From NCBI GenBank assembly GCA_900318815.1, contig ONMA01000027.1, positions 18,037 through 82,036 of the forward strand: a stretch of DNA of 64,000 nt, in the 5' to 3' direction. This document shows positions 26,464-34,922 of the stretch, in pieces. Under the pieces are notes generated by a model. The model was not told the origin of the DNA. It worked only from the letters and a program-made list of their open reading frames with translations, and ran no database searches. Both the position numbers and the translations under genes were made by a program. Position 1 is the first letter of the stretch. Each line of letters begins with the position of its first letter. The stretch is from an uncultured Prevotellaceae bacterium (GTDB lineage Bacteria > Bacteroidota > Bacteroidia > Bacteroidales > Bacteroidaceae).

Positions 26464-26719
26464 AAGTATCGGCTAATCGTCGTGACACGACGCTGCTACG
26501 GCAGGAGATTGAGCCTCAGAGGAGGTGCCGGTATGATCTTTGCGGAATAATTATAGCGTTAGTGCTATATTCGGTGATGTCCCTGAACCTAGCAAATTCA
26601 AAGACATATACGAAACGAATAAGTACCAACGTCTGCGCGATAGCGTAGACTGGACTTATCTTCGTATATGGGTTTTGCTAGGACCTTGGGACATCGATGA
26701 GCGCCAATCTGCGCTTTTT
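26464..26719 (+). ncRNA. Rod-shaped structured RNA; possible 6S/Bacteroidales-1-like RNA
   Basis: Between the TATCTTTG box and a hairpin-T run lies a strongly paired segment. GATGTCCC (26576-83) pairs with GGGACATC (26688-95); CTAGCAAA (26589-96) with TTTGCTAG (26674-81); CATATACGAA (26605-14) with TTCGTATATG (26661-70); ATAAGT (26619-24) with ACTTAT (26654-59); the tip is GTCTGCGC-GATA-GCGTAGAC (26631-50). A 5' domain with CGTCG-TGACA-CGACG and CGGCA/TGCCG hairpins precedes it. A long interrupted rod with promoter and terminator fits what is known of the Bacteroidales-1 RNA, thought to be a 6S RNA. A defence-linked RNA is the alternative, since the helicase gene starts 82 bases after the terminator. 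No long protein frame fits. Confidence 0.65.
26700..26719 (+). terminator. Weak terminator of the structured RNA
   Basis: AGCGC-CAATCT-GCGCT followed by TTTT. The stem is only 5 bp, so read-through into the helicase gene is plausible; no promoter is visible between it and the ATG at 26801. Confidence 0.55.
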
Positions 26720-26800
26720 CATGTCCTGAGGTTCTTGCTTTAATGAACCCATTATCATCCGAACAGATAGTCCTTTCGCTCCTAAAACTATAGCGTAGAC

Positions 26801-29800
26801 ATGGCAAGAATCTATGACAACATAGAGTCAAAATTCGTCAATGGCCTACAAGACCTTATTACGGACGTAGGCATTAAGCGAGTTGACTTCTGCGTGGGTT
26901 ACTTCAACCTTCGTGGATGGAACTTGGTAGTCAATCAGATAGACCAGATACCTGGCGACTTTGTTTATGAAAACGATCAGCAGACGTTTCGTCGCTGTCG
27001 TTTATTAATTGGTATGCACCAGCCCGAAGAAGAGTTGGTACGGCGTTTGTATTCTACGCCACAAATTCCAGATGCCGCTTACGTTCAGCAATGCAAACTG
27101 GAAATAGCCCGCGACTTCAAGAAACAGTTGTTGTTAGGGCTCCCCACCCAACGAGATGAATGGACGTTGCGCCGTCTGTCGGCACAGTTGAAGGATGAAA
27201 AAGTCCGAGTAAAGCTCTATGTGGCAGAGCCACTACATGCAAAGTTATATCTGGCCTATAGTCCTGATTCCAATCGAAACAAGATTGCTGCCATTTTGGG
27301 TAGTAGCAATCTGACCTATTCCGGTCTGACAAAGCAAGGCGAGTTGGATGCTGACATCGAAAACAATCGTGACTTGGAAGCCTTGAGAGACTGGTTTGAG
27401 GACAGATGGAACGACCGTTTCTGTATTGATATTACCCAAGAGCTGATAGAAGCCATTGACAACAGTTGGGCAGGAGAAGAGGACATCCCACCTTATTACA
27501 TCTATCTGAAGACAGCCTACCATCTTAGTGCCGATGCCCGTAATGGCGTGAAAGAGTTTACGCTGCCACCAGAATTTCAGCATGAGTTGTTCGACTTCCA
27601 GCAGACGGCGGTCAAGATTGCGGCCCGTCATCTGAATAGCGAGAAACGAGGTGGTGCCATGATTGGCGATGTGGTGGGATTGGGAAAGACCATTACAGCC
27701 TGTGCTATTGCCAAGATATATGAAATGACGTATGCCAGTTCGACGCTTATCATCTGCCCGGCTAATCTGCAAGACATGTGGGAAAAGTATCGTAAGCGTT
27801 ATGACTTGAAGGCCGACATCATGTCGATAGCCAAGCCGATAGACATTGACAATGCCCGTTACTACAGGCTCATCATCGTGGATGAAAGTCATAACCTGCG
27901 CAATGAGCAGGGCAAGCGCTATCAGAACATCAAGGCATTGATAGAACGCCAAGACTGTAAGGTGCTTCTCCTGACGGCTACTCCTTACAATAAGGACTTC
28001 TCTGATTTGAGCAGTCAGTTGAAACTCTTCATCAGCGAAGACGACGACTTGGGTATCCGTCCGGAAGAATATATCAGAGAACTGGGTGGCGACCGAGCTT
28101 TCTTGCAGAAACATAGCGAAGTCTTCATCCGCAGTATCAAGGCTTTCGAGAAGAGTGGCCATCTCGATGACTGGCAGGAACTGATGAAACTGTTCCTGGT
28201 GCGTCGTACCCGTACCTTCATCAAAGACAACTACGCCAAGACCGATGAGAAGACGGGGCGAAAATACCTGGAGTTTAACGACGGGCGCAAGAACTTCTTC
28301 CCGGAGCGCAAGCCCAAGGCCATCAAGTTTGACACCACGCTAGGCGACCAGTATAGCCGGCTCTATAGCGAGGAAATGATTGCCATGATGGAGGAGTTGC
28401 GTCTGCCTCGTTACGGACTATCCCAATATGAGGACACCACAAAGACAGCCGATGTCTCTTCGACCGACAAGCGCCTGTTGGAAAATCTCTCTCGTGCAGG
28501 CCAGCGCATGATGGGGTTCTGCAAAAGTACCTTCTTCAAGCGTATAGACAGTAGCGGCATCTCTTTCCTGCTGACACTCTATCGTCATATTCTTCGCAAC
28601 GCGGTTTTCATCCATGCCATTGAGAACAAACTTCCATTGCCCATTGGCGACGAGAACAATTTGCCGGAAGAATGGATAGAGGATGCCGATGTCAATGACA
28701 TCTTCTCGGATGGCGAGGAAGAAGGACTGGGCGACGACCTGATTGACATTCCTACGGACATGAAGGTGTATATGGAAAAAGCCCGCCAATACTATATGCT
28801 CCTGACACAGAAGGACAATGTGGCTTGGATAGAGTCCACCTATTTCAAACGCTCCCTGAAGACCCATCTGAAGCAGGACTGTGAAAAGATTATCCAAATG
28901 ATTCGGCTCTGCGACAAATGGAATCCGCTGACAGACCAGAAACTCAATCAACTGGAGGAACTGCTGAACAAGACACATGGTACAGAAAAAGTGCTGGTCT
29001 TTACCCAGTATTCTGATACAGCCAACTACATTTATCGCCAGCTACGCAAGCGTGGTTTCAGTCATATTGACAGGGCTACAGGTGGCAGCAAGAACCCGAC
29101 AGCCATCGTAGAACGGTTCTCACCATTGAGCAATAGGGCCGATGTACCAGCAGAGAATGAACTGCGCATATTGGTAGCCACGGATGTACTCTCAGAAGGC
29201 CAGAACCTGCAGGATGCTCATGTCATCGTCAATTATGACCTGCCTTGGGCTATTATCCGACTGATTCAGCGTGCTGGCCGTGTGGATCGTATCGGACAGG
29301 AGGCAGAGGAAATCTTCTGTTATTCCTTCTTCCCTGCTGAGGGCGTTGAGAAGATTATCAGACTTCGTAGCCGACTAAATGCCCGTATCAACGAAAACGC
29401 TAACATCGTAGGCAGCGACGAGGTGTTCTTCGAGGGTAACGAACAGAATCTCCGTGATATGTATAACGAGAAGAGTGGTTCGCTCGACGATGAGGATGAC
29501 AACGATGTTGACTTAGCTTCACAAGCCTATCAGATTTGGAAGAATGCCACCGAGGCCAACCCCAAGTTGAAACAAATTATCCCTGCCCTCAGTAACATCA
29601 TTTATTCCACCAAGAAGACTGATAGTGCCATTGAGGATGGTGTCATTACATACGCCAAGACGCATAGCGACTATGACGTGCTGACGTGGTATAACTCGAA
29701 AGGCGAAATGGTCAGCCAGTCGCAGAAAAAGATTCTTCAGGCAATGGCTTGCGCTGCCAACGAACCTTCTCTGCCAACCCTCGACAACCATTTCGACTTA

Positions 29801-30181
29801 GTGAAGAAAGCGGTTGAGGGAATGAAGCAAGAAACGACTCATGTCAGCGGCATCCTTGGCAATCGTTTCAGCACGCGCTATCGTATCATCGACCTCTTGG
29901 AGCATTATTATCAGCAGCCTCCAACACTCTTCTTTGATGCCGATAAAAAGCAACAACTGAAATATGCCATCGACGACATCTATAACTTCCAGCTATTGGA
30001 AGGCACCAAGTTTATCCTTGGACGCATGCTGCGAACCAGCACCAACGACGACATCGTGGAATCCATCTTGGAGATGCACAAGAATGGTACTTTGTGCCGT
30101 ATCGATGAAGAGCACAACAAACAGAAAGACCCCACCATCATTTGTTCGATGGGTCTCAAAGAAGTGAAGAGTGAAGAGTGA
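26801..30181 (+). CDS. PLD-like nuclease fused to SNF2-type helicase
   Basis: 1126 residues. An N-terminal phospholipase D-like domain (about 1-200) has the HxK half-motif at His146-Lys148 (LHAKLYLAY), then GSSNLTYSGL. The SNF2/DEAD helicase core has GDVVGLGKT with Lys296, the box II Asp-Glu-Ser-His from Asp361, LLLTATPYNKD, then the second lobe with VLVFTQYSDTANY, VATDVLSEGQNLQDAHVIVNYDLPW and QRAGRVDRIGQ. Such proteins are seen with DNA methyltransferases in restriction-like phage-defence loci, and a methyltransferase follows here. The last residues KEVKSEE and the stop are encoded inside a family A repeat, so the original C-terminus may have been altered. The start shows an 11-base match (ATAGCGTAGAC) to the RNA upstream. 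Confidence 0.88.
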   Translation: MARIYDNIESKFVNGLQDLITDVGIKRVDFCVGYFNLRGWNLVVNQIDQIPGDFVYENDQQTFRRCRLLIGMHQPEEELVRRLYSTPQIPDAAYVQQCKLEIARDFKKQLLLGLPTQRDEWTLRRLSAQLKDEKVRVKLYVAEPLHAKLYLAYSPDSNRNKIAAILGSSNLTYSGLTKQGELDADIENNRDLEALRDWFEDRWNDRFCIDITQELIEAIDNSWAGEEDIPPYYIYLKTAYHLSADARNGVKEFTLPPEFQHELFDFQQTAVKIAARHLNSEKRGGAMIGDVVGLGKTITACAIAKIYEMTYASSTLIICPANLQDMWEKYRKRYDLKADIMSIAKPIDIDNARYYRLIIVDESHNLRNEQGKRYQNIKALIERQDCKVLLLTATPYNKDFSDLSSQLKLFISEDDDLGIRPEEYIRELGGDRAFLQKHSEVFIRSIKAFEKSGHLDDWQELMKLFLVRRTRTFIKDNYAKTDEKTGRKYLEFNDGRKNFFPERKPKAIKFDTTLGDQYSRLYSEEMIAMMEELRLPRYGLSQYEDTTKTADVSSTDKRLLENLSRAGQRMMGFCKSTFFKRIDSSGISFLLTLYRHILRNAVFIHAIENKLPLPIGDENNLPEEWIEDADVNDIFSDGEEEGLGDDLIDIPTDMKVYMEKARQYYMLLTQKDNVAWIESTYFKRSLKTHLKQDCEKIIQMIRLCDKWNPLTDQKLNQLEELLNKTHGTEKVLVFTQYSDTANYIYRQLRKRGFSHIDRATGGSKNPTAIVERFSPLSNRADVPAENELRILVATDVLSEGQNLQDAHVIVNYDLPWAIIRLIQRAGRVDRIGQEAEEIFCYSFFPAEGVEKIIRLRSRLNARINENANIVGSDEVFFEGNEQNLRDMYNEKSGSLDDEDDNDVDLASQAYQIWKNATEANPKLKQIIPALSNIIYSTKKTDSAIEDGVITYAKTHSDYDVLTWYNSKGEMVSQSQKKILQAMACAANEPSLPTLDNHFDLVKKAVEGMKQETTHVSGILGNRFSTRYRIIDLLEHYYQQPPTLFFDADKKQQLKYAIDDIYNFQLLEGTKFILGRMLRTSTNDDIVESILEMHKNGTLCRIDEEHNKQKDPTIICSMGLKEVKSEE

Positions 30182-30246
30182 AGAATGAAGAGTGAAGAGT
30201 GAAGAATGAAGAGTGAAGAGTAAAGAATGAAGAATTTGCTACCGCC
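30163..30246 (+). repeat. Family A repeat overlapping the 3' end of the helicase gene
   Basis: GTGAAGA and ATGAAGA heptamers from inside the last codons of the helicase gene through to GAATTTGCTACCGC. It fills the space before the methyltransferase start at 30267. Confidence 0.85.
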
Positions 30247-30266
30247 ATCATTAATCGGAAGTCATT

Positions 30267-33200
30267 ATGAATAAAAGAATTTTCAGCCAGTATATAGCAG
30301 AAAGCAATTTCCGCGAATTGTTTATCCGCGAAATGGGATGGAACAATCCCAAGGGACAAACAACGTTTGACATGACGATAGAGGAAACCACCTATGAGTT
30401 TCAGCAGATAGCCGACCGTAGTGGTTTCCAGATACTAACCTGTGGAGTTAAAGAGATTCCCACTTCGTCAATATGCAAAAAGATTGATACGAAGCTGCGG
30501 CGACAAGCATACGACTACATCTGCATTTACTATTTACTCCCCTCGCCTTTGGGAGAGGGACAGGGGGTGAGGCCTCAACATCATCTATGGGTCGTGCCTG
30601 TGAAGAAGGTGGAGAAACGAGATTTGGTACTGGTTGAATATGAAACGGCAGCCAAGGCAGACTTTCTCTTTGAGAAGATGTCAGACCTTTGCTTCGATCT
30701 CGACGAACGTACCACCATTATGGATGTCAAAGAGCGGGTGCAGGCAGGATTCATCATCAACTCGGAAAAGATTACCAAGGACTTCTATACTGGCTTCCGC
30801 AAGGAGCATACCAACTTTGCCAAATATATCACGGGTATTGACGACGAGATTACCGACCTGAAGAAGAACCGCAACAAACAATGGTACACCAGCGTGATGC
30901 TCAATCGCCTGATGTTCTGTTACTTCATCCAGAAGAAAGGTTTCCTTGACCGTAATGTCAACTACCTGCGCGACAAACTGGCGTGGGTAAAGCGTGAAAA
31001 AGGTGAAGACCGCTTCTATGGTACATTCTATCAGGGATTCCTTGTTAGTCTTTTCCACAACGGTCTGAACTCGCCCCGCCATCAGCATGACTTCGTGCAG
31101 AAGTACGGACGTATACCTTACCTGAATGGTGGCATGTTCAGCATCCACGAACTGGAAGAACAATATCCCACGCTCGACATTGCCGATGAAGCCTTTGAAA
31201 GTCTTTTCTCTTTCTTCGACCAATGGCATTGGCATCTTGATGACCGACTCACGGCAACGGGTCGGGACATCAACCCTGATGTGTTGGGCTATATCTTTGA
31301 GCAGTACATCAATGACCGTGCACAGATGGGAGCATATTACACGAAAGAGGATATCACGGAGTATATTGGTCGTAACACCGTCGTACCCTTCCTGCTCGAT
31401 GCTACCCAAAAGACTACCGCCAATGCTTTCAAACCGAATGGCAGCATTTGGCTGTATCTTAAAGAGAGTGGCGACCGCTATATCTATGATGCCGTCAAGC
31501 ATGGGCTCGAAGAACCAATACCTGACTATATTGCTGAAGGTATCGACACCACAAGACCCAATCTGTTGGAGCGTCGTAGTCGATGGAACGAACGTACACC
31601 AGAACCTTGGGCACTGCCTACGGAGATTTGGCGCGAGACCATAGAACGTCTGCAACGTTACGAGAGCATACATCAAAAGATTGCCAATGGTGAGATACTT
31701 GGAGTGAACGATTTCATTACCTATAATCTCAACATCCGACAGTTCGTTTACGACTATCTTCAAGACACTGACGACCACCTGTTTGTAAAACACTTCTATG
31801 CTGCTCTGCAACATGTCAGCATTCTTGACCCCACCTGTGGCTCGGGAGCATTCCTTTTTGCAGCCCTTAATATTCTGGAGCCACTATACGAAGTGTGTAT
31901 CACTCGTATGCAGGAGTGGAATGCTGCCAATCCCAAACTGTTTGAAAACGAATTGCACGAACTGAATGTAAAATATCGCTCCAACATCCGTTACTTCATA
32001 TATAAGAGCATCATCTTACGAAATCTCTATGGTGTAGACATCATGGTGGAAGCAACGGAGATAGCCAAACTCCGCTTATTCCTGAAGATGGTTGCTGTGG
32101 TAGATGTCAACCCTCGTGACCCGAATCTTGGTCTTGACCCTCTTCCTGATATAGACTTCAACATTCGTTGCGGCAATACCCTCGTGGGCTATGCCACAGA
32201 GATGGAAATGGAGGAAGGGGTGAAATATCTGGATATGTTTGCCCGTCAGGAGTTTGAGAGTAAAGTCTATGATGAAATAGACATTGTATCGTCAGCTTAC
32301 GACACGTTCCGTAAAGTACAGTTAGAACAGGATGCCGATTTAGAGACTTTCAAGAACGCTAAGGCTCAACTGAAAGAGCGTCTTGCAAAACTTAATGAAT
32401 TGCTCAACAAAAATCTTCATGCTGCTACTAACGCAGGTATGGATTATGATAAGTGGAAAAAATCGCACCAGCCCTTCCATTGGCTTGCCGAGTTCTATGA
32501 GATTATCTATGGCAATGGCGGCTTTGATGTGATTATCGGTAATCCGCCGTATGTAACTTTCACAGACCGTTCTTTGCCTTATAAGGTTAAACAATACTTC
32601 ACCTATGAAACTAAGAATCTTTTTGCTTTAGTTGGAGAACGATGTCAGACTATTTCTCATGTTCAATCTTCAATAGGCTATATTATACCGTTAAGTGGAC
32701 TGTCTATTGATGGATTCTCTCCTTTGCAATCAATCGTCTTCAAAGGGGCTATTAGTTGGAATAGTTTTTATTCTGGAGACAGAAACCCGTCAGAGCTTTT
32801 TACTGGGGTAAAAATTCGTGCGGCTATATATATTGGTCGCAACTCTTCCTCGCCAAAGAAATACGTTAGCAGATACCTAAAATATTATGCTAACGAGCGC
32901 AGTGTTTTGTTTAGCAAAATTAATTATGTTGAGTGCTATGATTGCGTTTCCGCCCCTAAACTTGATGGCGATATAGGGAAATCCATTATGCAAAAACTGT
33001 CCTCATTTAAAAAACATCTTGCAAGCGAGTTTACGGGTAATAGTTCTATCTATTATCATGCAGCTCCTATTTATTGGTGTAAGGCTCTGCTAAATATTGA
33101 TGTTTTGATAAACAATGGTTTGAATATTGCAGACTCATACAAGAACAGACAGATATCAGAAACATATAAAGACTTTTCTTTCGTTCTGCTCAATTCTTCA

Positions 33201-33545
33201 CTATTCTTCTACAACTGGATTGTGCAGTCTGATTGCTATAATTTAACTAGAAAATATATAGCAGAAATACCGATTCCCAACATTGATATTCGGGATAACT
33301 ATGCTAAATATGCCCAAAAGCTCAATGATGACCTTAATAGGAATATCCAAGTAGCAGAGTATAAATATGCTAATAGGGGATATGTGAAATTTGCTCAATT
33401 CTTTCCGAAGAAATCTAAGTCAATCATCGACGAAATAGACAAAGTCCTTGCGAAGCACTATGGCTTTACGGAAGAAGAACTCGACTTCATCATCAACTAC
33501 GACATCAAATATCGCATGGGCGACGAATTAGACAATAACGAGTAG
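30267..33545 (+). CDS. Eco57I-like class I DNA methyltransferase (possible restriction-modification fusion)
   Basis: 1092 residues. SAM-binding motif I LDPTCGSGAFLF with Asp521; catalytic motif IV GNPPYVTF with Asn759, an adenine-N6 (gamma/alpha-type) signature. Residues 1-500 are an extended N-terminal region of the kind seen in large Eco57I/PglX-type enzymes; no clear nuclease motif was found there. Residues about 770-1060 are a target-recognition region whose DNA is clearly more AT-rich than the first half, as if exchanged. The very end (IIDEIDKVLAKHYGFTEEEL..) is repeated at 39.5 kb. Residues around 91-103 (PSPLGEGQGVRPQ) come from a family B repeat. Works with the helicase upstream, probably modifying self DNA. 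Confidence 0.88.
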   Translation: MNKRIFSQYIAESNFRELFIREMGWNNPKGQTTFDMTIEETTYEFQQIADRSGFQILTCGVKEIPTSSICKKIDTKLRRQAYDYICIYYLLPSPLGEGQGVRPQHHLWVVPVKKVEKRDLVLVEYETAAKADFLFEKMSDLCFDLDERTTIMDVKERVQAGFIINSEKITKDFYTGFRKEHTNFAKYITGIDDEITDLKKNRNKQWYTSVMLNRLMFCYFIQKKGFLDRNVNYLRDKLAWVKREKGEDRFYGTFYQGFLVSLFHNGLNSPRHQHDFVQKYGRIPYLNGGMFSIHELEEQYPTLDIADEAFESLFSFFDQWHWHLDDRLTATGRDINPDVLGYIFEQYINDRAQMGAYYTKEDITEYIGRNTVVPFLLDATQKTTANAFKPNGSIWLYLKESGDRYIYDAVKHGLEEPIPDYIAEGIDTTRPNLLERRSRWNERTPEPWALPTEIWRETIERLQRYESIHQKIANGEILGVNDFITYNLNIRQFVYDYLQDTDDHLFVKHFYAALQHVSILDPTCGSGAFLFAALNILEPLYEVCITRMQEWNAANPKLFENELHELNVKYRSNIRYFIYKSIILRNLYGVDIMVEATEIAKLRLFLKMVAVVDVNPRDPNLGLDPLPDIDFNIRCGNTLVGYATEMEMEEGVKYLDMFARQEFESKVYDEIDIVSSAYDTFRKVQLEQDADLETFKNAKAQLKERLAKLNELLNKNLHAATNAGMDYDKWKKSHQPFHWLAEFYEIIYGNGGFDVIIGNPPYVTFTDRSLPYKVKQYFTYETKNLFALVGERCQTISHVQSSIGYIIPLSGLSIDGFSPLQSIVFKGAISWNSFYSGDRNPSELFTGVKIRAAIYIGRNSSSPKKYVSRYLKYYANERSVLFSKINYVECYDCVSAPKLDGDIGKSIMQKLSSFKKHLASEFTGNSSIYYHAAPIYWCKALLNIDVLINNGLNIADSYKNRQISETYKDFSFVLLNSSLFFYNWIVQSDCYNLTRKYIAEIPIPNIDIRDNYAKYAQKLNDDLNRNIQVAEYKYANRGYVKFAQFFPKKSKSIIDEIDKVLAKHYGFTEEELDFIINYDIKYRMGDELDNNE
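30538..30578 (+). repeat. Family B repeat inserted in frame in the methyltransferase gene
   Basis: CTCCCCTCGCCTTTGGGAGA followed by GGGACAGGGGGTGAGG matches the unit at 60251-60288 and is read as LPSPLGEGQGVRP. Confidence 0.85.
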
Positions 33546-33556
33546 ATAAAACTATT

Positions 33557-33985
33557 ATGGATAAATTTGAATTAGATAAAAATATAACACTTTCAGTTCT
33601 AAAAGACTTGGTCTTTCCTCTTAAAGATTTAATACTTTCAAAAGTAGAGAATGGATATGCCTATAATGTTATTGTATCATTACATGAGCATAATGGAATT
33701 TACCCAGGTGGGTTTCCTGTTGATGAAAATGTTTTAGAATTGCTTCATACTCAAGATTTTGGGCAGAATGCTACAACCAGACAAATTGCTAGATATCTAA
33801 GCAACATAGATTATATTCGTATAAATGTCAATATGGATTCATTTAACATATCTAAGACTATCGTCATTGATATTAAATTTTCTTCTTTTGGTTATTCTAT
33901 TCTTGGATTAAGCGGCCTTTACAAATATGGAGAACTACCATTAGAAGAAGATTTAGTTTCACTAGTATTAAATAAGACAAAATAA
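33557..33985 (+). CDS. Unrecognised 142-residue protein in defence cargo
   Basis: Starts 11 bases after the methyltransferase stop and ends 7 bases before the HNH gene. AT-rich, unlike the helicase. Predicted alpha/beta protein with no signal peptide; the middle has QNATTRQIARYLSNIDYIRINV, then short beta strands. It probably works with, or protects against, the adjacent HNH protein, but nothing in the sequence shows this. Confidence 0.6.
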   Translation: MDKFELDKNITLSVLKDLVFPLKDLILSKVENGYAYNVIVSLHEHNGIYPGGFPVDENVLELLHTQDFGQNATTRQIARYLSNIDYIRINVNMDSFNISKTIVIDIKFSSFGYSILGLSGLYKYGELPLEEDLVSLVLNKTK

Positions 33986-33992
33986 AATTCAA

Positions 33993-34391
33993 ATGAATAT
34001 CAGCGATAAAGATAGAAAACAATTATGGGCCAAATCTGGCAATAGATGCGCAATATGCCGTCAAGAACTATTCCAGTCTAATGAAAATGGTACAGATTTT
34101 AATGTAGGTGAAGAGTGTCATATTATAAGTAAAACTCCAAATGGACCACGCTACATGCCAAACTTGGACAATTATGACACTTACGATAATCTTATCCTTC
34201 TTTGTAGCGTACATCACAAAGAAATTGACGATAAGAATAATGTTTCACTATATCCTCCTCAACGTTTATACCAAATAAAGGAAGTTCATGAGAAATGGGT
34301 CAACGAAACCTTAGATTCAAAGAATCAACCAAAAGAGAAGGACTGGAGTGCAATACTACAAAAGTTGGATTTGATAAATTATCACGGATAA
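33993..34391 (+). CDS. HNH endonuclease-like protein
   Basis: 132 residues. CAICRQ supplies a CxxC zinc pair, ECHIISK the HNH-type His, and LLCSVHHKEID the second Cys and the His-His end of the fold, with NLILL before it as usual in HNH nucleases. Compact and cytoplasmic. AT-rich. Its stop (34389-34391) lies at the junction with the truncated SLOG gene, so the pair arrived or was fused here recently. Confidence 0.8.
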   Translation: MNISDKDRKQLWAKSGNRCAICRQELFQSNENGTDFNVGEECHIISKTPNGPRYMPNLDNYDTYDNLILLCSVHHKEIDDKNNVSLYPPQRLYQIKEVHEKWVNETLDSKNQPKEKDWSAILQKLDLINYHG

Positions 34392-34393
34392 TT

Positions 34394-34897
34394 TTGGACT
34401 ATCTCGGCAACCGCGACCTGCTCAATCTGCCCAAGACTGCATTCTTGGCATCAAGCACCATTCCGACGGACATGGTGCTACGTTGCTATGACTGGGCGCA
34501 GCAAGCGAGCCGAGGAAACGAGTGCATTGTAAGCGGTTTCTCTTCCCATTTGGAACAACGGGTGCTCCATTTCCTTATGCGGGGCACATGCCCCATTATC
34601 CTTGTTCTTGCCCGCCAGATGTACAAACGAGTACCCGATGAATTGCAACCACTCCTCAACAATGGGCGGTTGCTTATTATCTCTACTACAAAAGCCACAC
34701 GTCAATCCCGTACCACTGCCTATGCTCGTAACCAGTACATCTGTGAATTAGTCGATAAAATTATCATGGTAGGTGTAGATGAAGGTAGTAGTCTTGCCCC
34801 ACTTAAGGAAAACTTCAGCAACAAATTACACTCTATTATTTCTCCTACAACTTGCTCAACGATGAAGTCCTCATTATTGACCCAGAAACACCAATAA
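34394..34897 (+). CDS. SLOG/DprA-like Rossmann protein, 5' end replaced
   Basis: About 167 residues counted from TTG at 34394 (TTGGACTATCTCGGCAAC), which aligns with ATGGAATATCTTGGTAAC at the start of the copy at 39886. Motifs of the DprA/SLOG fold: VSGFSSHLEQ (nucleotide-binding loop), PIILVLARQMY, STTKATRQ, RNQYICELVDKIIMVG and GSSL. Small DprA-like proteins are found in defence islands, where they may bind DNA or nucleotide signals. The usual ATG has become TTG at the HNH junction, so expression is uncertain. Convergent with the KAP gene, 25 bases apart. Confidence 0.65.
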   Translation: MDYLGNRDLLNLPKTAFLASSTIPTDMVLRCYDWAQQASRGNECIVSGFSSHLEQRVLHFLMRGTCPIILVLARQMYKRVPDELQPLLNNGRLLIISTTKATRQSRTTAYARNQYICELVDKIIMVGVDEGSSLAPLKENFSNKLHSIISPTTCSTMKSSLLTQKHQ

Positions 34898-34922
34898 AGC
34901 GAGAAGAATATGAGAATAAAAA

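Noticed and set aside
26464-26719. tmRNA or SRP RNA
   Set aside because: No tRNA-like ends or tag frame, and no conserved SRP core loop; the long rod with apical GATA loop fits neither.
34295-34393. Upstream start (ATG 34295) for the SLOG gene
   Set aside because: The first 33 codons are an out-of-frame reading of the HNH gene and have no match in the other SLOG copy.
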